Below are positions 58,657 to 64,000 of a stretch of 64,000 nt of DNA, in pieces. The stretch comes from Euptelea pleiosperma. Taxonomy: Eukaryota; Streptophyta; Magnoliopsida; Ranunculales; Eupteleaceae. Location of the stretch: NCBI GenBank assembly GCA_035048495.1, contig CM068549.1, positions 15,161,103-15,225,102 on the forward strand, read 5' to 3'. Below the pieces are notes generated by a model. That model did no database searches and was not told the DNA's origin. It saw only the letters and a program-made list of their open reading frames with translations. Position 1 is the stretch's first letter; the number at the start of each line of letters is the position of its first letter. The translations under genes were made by a program, and so were the position numbers.

Positions 58657-60122
58657 TGTGGGGATATATGCTCTAATTAGTTGTTTTTCTATTAAATAGT
58701 ATTCCTCTTTTTATGTAACATGTGATCACTTTTCATTTGTACATACGTCACTTGGGTTGTGTATTAGAGATACTTCACAGTCTTGAGACAACACAGTAAG
58801 GTTTCAGGTGTGTGGAGGGTTTTCACACTCAAGAGATCTGATAATCCCGTGTAAACCTAAATATTGTTCACGATGAATAAGTGAGATTGGAATGACTAAT
58901 ACATCTTTGGCTCCTATATTATGAGATGGTAAAATCTTTGTCATTGGAATATGTGACTCCAAGTCATAATGTTAGCACATCTATAAATGTGTTAGACATA
59001 GACCATTGAGAATGCACCAATTCATATTGTCATTATGTGTACGATATTCTCATTTCATATAATACAAATAGTCTTGCATTCTGAGATAATTGTACTTTTT
59101 AAGTTAACCATAAATGAACTACTTTGATGCACCATGGTGAGGTTTCAATTGAAACCAATATATAGAATGTGTTGGGAGATTCACATGGCACTATAGAAGG
59201 TACAGATTATCAACAAGAATATCCACACTCATAAGATGAGATAATATTCCCCTAAGAGACTTAATGGATTTGTACACCCAAATCCAAGCCTGGTTATTTA
59301 GCAAAAGTGTTTGCTAAATGATTTTATTATTATCATAAAATCACTAATTTAATAATGATTTTAAAAATGTTTAAGGATGTCACAGTAATTATGTTGAATC
59401 TCAGGGATTAAATATAAGACACTAAGGACTTGACAGTTATATATTAGCCTATTTGGGTGTCTTATGGATATTATGTAGTGGAGGGACATATTCGTAAATA
59501 TTATATGACTAAGGGCATGGTTACAATTGTTCTAATTTATTTGAGTGTAATTACACAATATTTCATGGGTTATTGTGTAATTATTAGAGACTTTCTAATT
59601 GATGTTTATCTAGAATTGAAAATTCTAATGGAGTAAGGAAACTAGAATCTTGATTAGGTCCCACTCTCCTCATCGGATTAGGAAAGTACATCTAAGCTTT
59701 ATTTTCTATAAATAGTGATCCATGCTAGTGTGCTATTTTTGTGTATTCCATATTCAAGGAGTCCAAAGTGAACACTAGTAGAGATTCCTAATTTGGATTC
59801 TTAACAACTCTTAGAAGATCATCTTCTCTCTTCTGAAGTTCAATCCGTGTAGATCTAGAAGCCTATAGTTCACTCAGATTTGTCTGGTATGATTTTGAAC
59901 TTTTTTTTTTTTATTTCGTATTTCGATATGAAATTTCTGATATGTGATAAACTTTTCATTTATTGTGTAGATCGGCTTTGAGCATATCAAATCTGTAGAT
60001 CTTATGTGAACGCTTGATTAACATGTATGTGTAATATGATTAATTCACGATCGTTAAACAATTGATTGGAGATCTTGGGGTAAATCCATATTTTTCATGG
60101 TAATGGGAATATTATTTTCCCA
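58657..60122 (+). repeat. Probable 3' LTR of copia 1
   Basis: TG...CA boundaries: TGTGGGGATATATGCTC to GGGAATATTATTTTCCCA. TATA-like 'ctataaatagtgat' lies at about 59707-59720. No second copy in the window to confirm it. Confidence 0.55.
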
Positions 60123-60320
60123 TTAATCACTTGCCTAGAATCAACACAGATATCGCTTGCCACAAACTCAATGTGAAGCAACTAGCAAGGATTCCTTCCA
60201 ACCCATCAGAAGCTGAGAAAGCATTATTATCATTTAGGATAGTATGTCCAAAATTCTGCATATGGCTAACATACAGAGAACTGGTTCTCAAAATTTTGTG
60301 GCTTTCCACGTTCCAATCTA
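60123..60320 (+). pseudogene. Small Ty3/gypsy RT scrap (tentative)
   Basis: MPRINTDIACHKLNV resembles the conserved start of gypsy reverse transcriptase (MPGI.....HKLNVDP), followed by a Pro/Glu-rich piece. Too short to be certain. Confidence 0.3.
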
Positions 60321-60670
60321 GCAATTTGGTCAGATAATTGCATGATAATAAATGTTCGATCTATCCAATGCATGGTCAAATCAATGTGGCTTCACCAAAA
60401 GAATGCAACATATCGAATGGTTATAATCGTACTCTCATAATGGGTCTACCAAGCACTGCACGCGTGTAGATATACGTAGCCCGGAAAAATTATGTTGTCA
60501 TCCCTAGGAGATTGTCCTCCCTAGGTCGAGACCGTTGGATGGTCGTCAAAATTGTGCGGTGTGCTTCTTGATGACCATTGAATGATGTGGAGCTAGGGAG
60601 AACGTTCTTTTAAGGATGATACCAAAACGACGCTATATAGCCTCCGAGAATATCTTGTGTCCAATAACTA

Positions 60671-61683
60671 GAGTAGAACTTCGCTGACTGCCTATGATGA
60701 CAGCCAGCAATATGAGCCATGTGGCACATTTGTAGAGGACGATGACCGTATGGATGTTTGGCCAATCTCTAGGTGGACCTATAAACCAAAAATCAACTTG
60801 ATTAGTGATTTCTAAGCGTTGGATGAGAGTCATTTTCATGGGTTGATTTTAACCGTCGAAATTTGAGCATTATTAACCATTATTTGGGGTACAAGGATCC
60901 AAAGGTTTGAAAGGCTGTTTTTTTTTTGTAGGTCCACCTAGGGATTAGCCTCACATCCATACAGACAATACAATCAGCGTCCTCTAATGGCCCGTTTGGC
61001 AACACTGAAATTAGTTACTTTTTTTACTTCCAAAAGCAAAAAAGTTGAAAAGTTTGTTTGGGTATCCATTTTGGAATTGCTTCTCAAAAGTTAAAAACTT
61101 GATTTTTGTGGTAGCAAATTTTTTTTGCTTCTAGTGGAAGCAAAAGTAAAAAAAAAAAATTTGCGGAACCGACGCTTTTAATTTTAAGTGAAACTTTCCC
61201 AATGTTACTTTTACCCTTGTAAACTTCACATTATGAAGTGTAGATAGAAAACATCTATGAAGGAGAAAAACAGGGATGGTTTGTTGAGGAGTAGGTCAGT
61301 AGACCATCTCTTTTTTGAAAAAATAATTACCCATAAAATGACTCACTTGGTGCGTCGTTCATTACTGACCATTTATAATTAAAGAAATTTAAAAAAAAAT
61401 AACATATGTGATATTGGTTTATGATCTTTATTAATGATTTATTAGAATATAATATGTATATAAAATTATAAGATAATGACTTTTTGACTTAATTCGTGCC
61501 AAACTAACTTTTTCACTTTTTGACTTATAAGTCAGTGTTTCACCAAATAAACTTTTGCTTCCAAATGATAACTTTTAAATTCAGCAACTTAATTTAGAAG
61601 TTACTTTTTGCTTCCACTGGTTTGCCAAACGGGCCCTAAAAGTGTGCCACGTGGCTCATAATGTGGGCGGTCAAAGTTTTACC
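60671..61683. mobile_element. FB foldback MITE split by a Harbinger-like MITE
   Basis: Left end GAGTAGAACTTCGCTGAC, core complete, then interrupted at 'cctctaa'. The right arm resumes 'aaagtgtgccacgtggctca' and ends ...AAAGTTTTACCC. Confidence 0.8.
60988..61636. mobile_element. Harbinger-like (Tourist-type) MITE, TAA duplication
   Basis: 649 bp; ends TGGCCCGTTTGGCAAC and, as complement, GGGCCCGTTTGGCAAA; TAA at 60985-60987 and 61637-61639. The FB consensus across the site has only one TAA. Confidence 0.8.
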
Positions 61684-61754
61684 CACATGTGTGAATAGTT
61701 GAGAGATGGAGGGCATTTTCAATTCAAACGAGATACCAGGCAAAATATAGATTT

Positions 61755-62182
61755 GGAAAATTCTATTTGCACCCCACAAATTTCATTAGCACCCCAACAC
61801 CCCATTTGGGTGCTTTTTGGTCGAAAATGCCCTTAGACCAAAAAAAAAAAAAAAAACACCAGCTCCCCTCTTCGTCCCTCCTTCTCCACCTCTCTCCCTC
61901 TCTCTCCACTTCTGTCTCTCTCACCCTGAAAGAAGAAGAAGAAGGAGGACGCCGTCGCCGTCGCTGCCACCACCACCACAAGTACGTCTCTCTCTCTCGC
62001 TCTCCCGCTCTAACAGGCCCCACAGTTGGAGGGAGAGAGAGTGGTGGAGAGGGAGAGAGGTGGCGAGGGAGGGACAAAGAGAGGGGTGCTGATTATTTTT
62101 TTTTGGTCTAAGGGCATTTTCGCCCAAAAAGCACCTAAATGGGGTGCTTATGGAATTGTGTCGGGTGCAAATAGAATTTCCC
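61755..62182. mobile_element. TIR element with CT-rich core, just upstream of a gene
   Basis: TIRs of about 90 bp: GGAAAATTCTATTTGCACCC and, as complement, GGGAAATTCTATTTGCACCC, both with 'gaaaatgcccttagacc' further in. The core has a purine block, 'gccgtcgccgtcgctgcc', 'gtacgtctctctc' and CT repeats, like the two Mutator-like MITEs. Imperfect 9-bp flanks tatagattt / aatagaatc. Confidence 0.8.
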
Positions 62183-62296
62183 AATAGAATCTCCCTGTAG
62201 ATTTTTGTGATTGGTCACAGAGGCCTAAAAAAGATCTTTGCTGCGGCTCTCTCTCACTGGATATCTCTTTACTACTCTCTGTTCTGATCTTCAGCA

Positions 62297-62387
62297 ATGG
62301 CGTCGACGAGTGCTTTAACCGCGCAGATTTCTAACCTGCACAGACAAAGTAATCGGGGAAACCCTAGCTTCTCCTCAAACCACCTTT
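62297..62387 (+). CDS. First exon of an unidentified plastid-targeted gene
   Basis: ATG after a CT-rich leader, then MASTSALTAQISNLHRQSNR (Ala/Ser/Thr-rich, no acidic residue) and on to residue 30, where CTTT|GTAAGT gives a strong donor with one base of the next codon. The composition is that of a chloroplast transit peptide. The mature part lies beyond the window or in exons I could not find, so no product can be named. The TIR element ends 114 bp before the ATG, so the promoter and TSS may lie in or beside it. Confidence 0.6.
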
Positions 62388-64000
62388 GTAAGTCTCCTCT
62401 TCTCTCGCCTGCTATGTTTTTCTTCCTCTTTTCGATTTCCTTTGCGGCTTGCTAGCACATAGATTTCTACTTTTAGGGTTTCGGATTCATCTTAAACTAT
62501 CAAATACGAACATTAGAATAATTCAGATGATGAAAATACACACTATAATCTGGAGTGTCGCACCAGAAAATTAAGATTCCACTGATCATTTGTAGTTCTT
62601 TTAGATACATTTTTTTGAAGTATTATTAAGATTCAATATTTGATGATTCAGCCTTCCAGGTTTATGTTTTTGTATTGAATATATAAGTAGGGGTAAAGGT
62701 TTTATGGAGTATCGCTCCAAACCTCTTCACTGGAGCGGCTTGGTATTTCTTGCTACGTGGAGGGATGGCATGGCCAATCCAGTCTGTCCATCTTATAGTT
62801 GAGTCTCTGGACTGGCTACGTGGATACTGTTCTTGTGCACATGGTGCCTATACAATCAAGGTTTTAAATTTCGACGAAACATCCCAAATTTCGGTTTCAG
62901 GCTATCCGAAATTGAAACTCCAATAATGTTGAAATTTTCAGCTAAACTATTAAAATAATAGAAAAGGAGATAAAAGACCCTCATTCCATTAAGTAAGGCA
63001 TAATTAAAGATTTTCTCATCTTAGAGAGGTTATAGAGATTGAAAGATAAGATTTTGTTTCTATAAATAAGGGATATGAATCTCACCAGCTATAATTTTTC
63101 CGTGATTTCACCAAAATTTCATTTTAAATCTCGGTTTCAACCAGGGCCGAAACATTGTCTAAATTGAAAATTTTATCCTTGCTATACATTACCATGTATT
63201 GTACTTTCTCCTTTGAATTGCAAAATTTTTAGTTTAAATTGGAAAAAATGTAAAATACACATGCCTCTTTTTGCTGCACGGTGGAGTATTTTTTGGGATA
63301 AAACTTGCCTCGTTGGGGGATTGAAGACGAAAGAGTCAAATATTATCAAGGAGTATATGTTTAATCCTTTATCAGCAATTTTGTAGATAAAAACCAAGAG
63401 CTAACAATCTTCCAGCAGGATATGATGCTTGATTCCATTGTGCTCTTGGATGAGCACTTTGTCACGAATTAAGATATAGCAAGATTAGAGGCTATTCACT
63501 CTAGAACTTGACTTGGTGACAACTCGTTGTTGTGATAGTGGAAAAACTGTCCTCCTTGCTGTTTGGACTAAGTTTGTACCTCAGTCTCACAAGGAAAAAG
63601 AGGGGTGGTCAAAGAATATGTTTATAACGGGATTTTGGAGAGAATAGTGAAGGCCTTTTTCCACCCTCTCCAAATGATTTTTGGCAGTGTGATGACAGGG
63701 GCATGTCCGAGGTTTCCAATTTACTAGGCGTTGTTGAAGAGATCACAAACCTTCTCTCCACTCTTTCCACTTTTTTCTGCACTCTCTTTGATCCTGGAAG
63801 CATGTTTCTCCGTCCGTTGGACTAGGCCAGTGTGTCCAACTCAGGATGGAATAAGAGCAATGGCCAAGGGGTTTGATTATAGTGGGCTCTATGGATATGA
63901 TCAATAGCATACCATCTCGGGTTTGATTACAGTGGGCACTATGGAAGCATGCCATTTCTTGTGTTCACAAAAGATTGAGAGATGCAATTCTTTTTCCCAA
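62388..64000 (+). other. Probable first intron of the 62297 gene
   Basis: No exon recognised; AT-rich, with short phrases such as 'gtttgattatagtgggctct' repeated near 63872 and 63922. If the gene model is right, intron 1 extends past the window. Confidence 0.4.

Larger units (their letters stand above)
53140..60122 (+). mobile_element. Ty1/copia element 1, decayed, three insertions
   Basis: Order gag, protease, integrase, RT, RNase H is that of Ty1/copia. The 3' LTR starts TGTGGGGATATATGC at 58657, just after a purine-rich 'gtaggaga' tract, and probably ends ...TTTTCCCA at 60122. No 5' LTR was found. Insertions: a hAT-like MITE at 54003-54429, unidentified DNA at about 55330-56190, and a Mutator-like MITE at 56254-56845. 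Confidence 0.85.

Noticed and set aside
61763..62184. Overlapping ORFs on both strands
   Set aside because: They lie within the inverted-repeat element and read its CT-rich core.

Overview
This is nuclear DNA of a flowering plant. The genes have GT-AG introns and plastid-targeted products (DnaJ8-like J-proteins, the PPR protein PGR3), and they sit in AT-rich DNA crowded with plant transposons: Ty1/copia, LINE, Helitron, Mutator-like, hAT-like and Harbinger-like elements. I cannot name the species; an early-diverging angiosperm or magnoliid is only a guess.

Host genes found: three tandem DnaJ8-like genes on + (11238-12091, 16725-17642, 25652-26574), each with three exons, an intact HPD motif and a conserved promoter; a four-exon gene on - for a conserved plant protein of unknown role (39787-40800, 170 aa); PGR3 on - (46118-49453, 1111 aa, with a probable extra 5' exon near 49600); the first exon of an unidentified gene on + with a transit-peptide-like N-terminus (62297-62387); and a candidate cysteine-rich peptide exon (6943-7155). 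Everything else is repeats or sequence in which I see no gene.

Layout. 1-10285: repeats, a duplicated segment (3000-3440 and 6310-7270), several inverted-repeat MITEs. 10286-about 27240: the DnaJ8 array, built from three tandem units starting near 10286, 15591 and 24186. Units 1 and 2 also share a long segment (about 13128-15590 and 20725-24185). Comparing them shows insertions of three MITEs in unit 2 with the matching empty sites still present in unit 1. 27241-33550: MITEs and an internally deleted copia element on - with both LTRs (about 28365-31312), one LTR carrying a hAT-like insertion absent from the other. 33651-37710: a four-level nest, an outer TIR element containing a LINE containing a Helitron containing a foldback MITE; the Helitron also carries a broken host-gene fragment. 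37885-43762: MITEs, a long hairpin, the 170-aa gene and a small Helitron relic. 46118-49669: PGR3. 50600-60122: a 46-bp minisatellite, LTR-like sequence and a second decayed copia element on + with at least three insertions. 60130-62182: a gypsy scrap, a foldback MITE split by a Harbinger-like MITE, and a further TIR element just before the last gene.

The most striking theme is one foldback MITE family (called FB here; ends GAGTAAAACTT, 9-bp target duplications, arms often carrying the G-box palindrome GCCACGTGGC) with about 25 full or partial copies. The named host proteins act in chloroplasts: DnaJ8-like proteins as J-domain co-chaperones, PGR3 as an RNA-binding factor for plastid electron-transport transcripts. 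Nothing in the sequence links them functionally beyond being neighbours. I found no clearly new multi-gene system; the novelty lies in the TE families and the duplication history.
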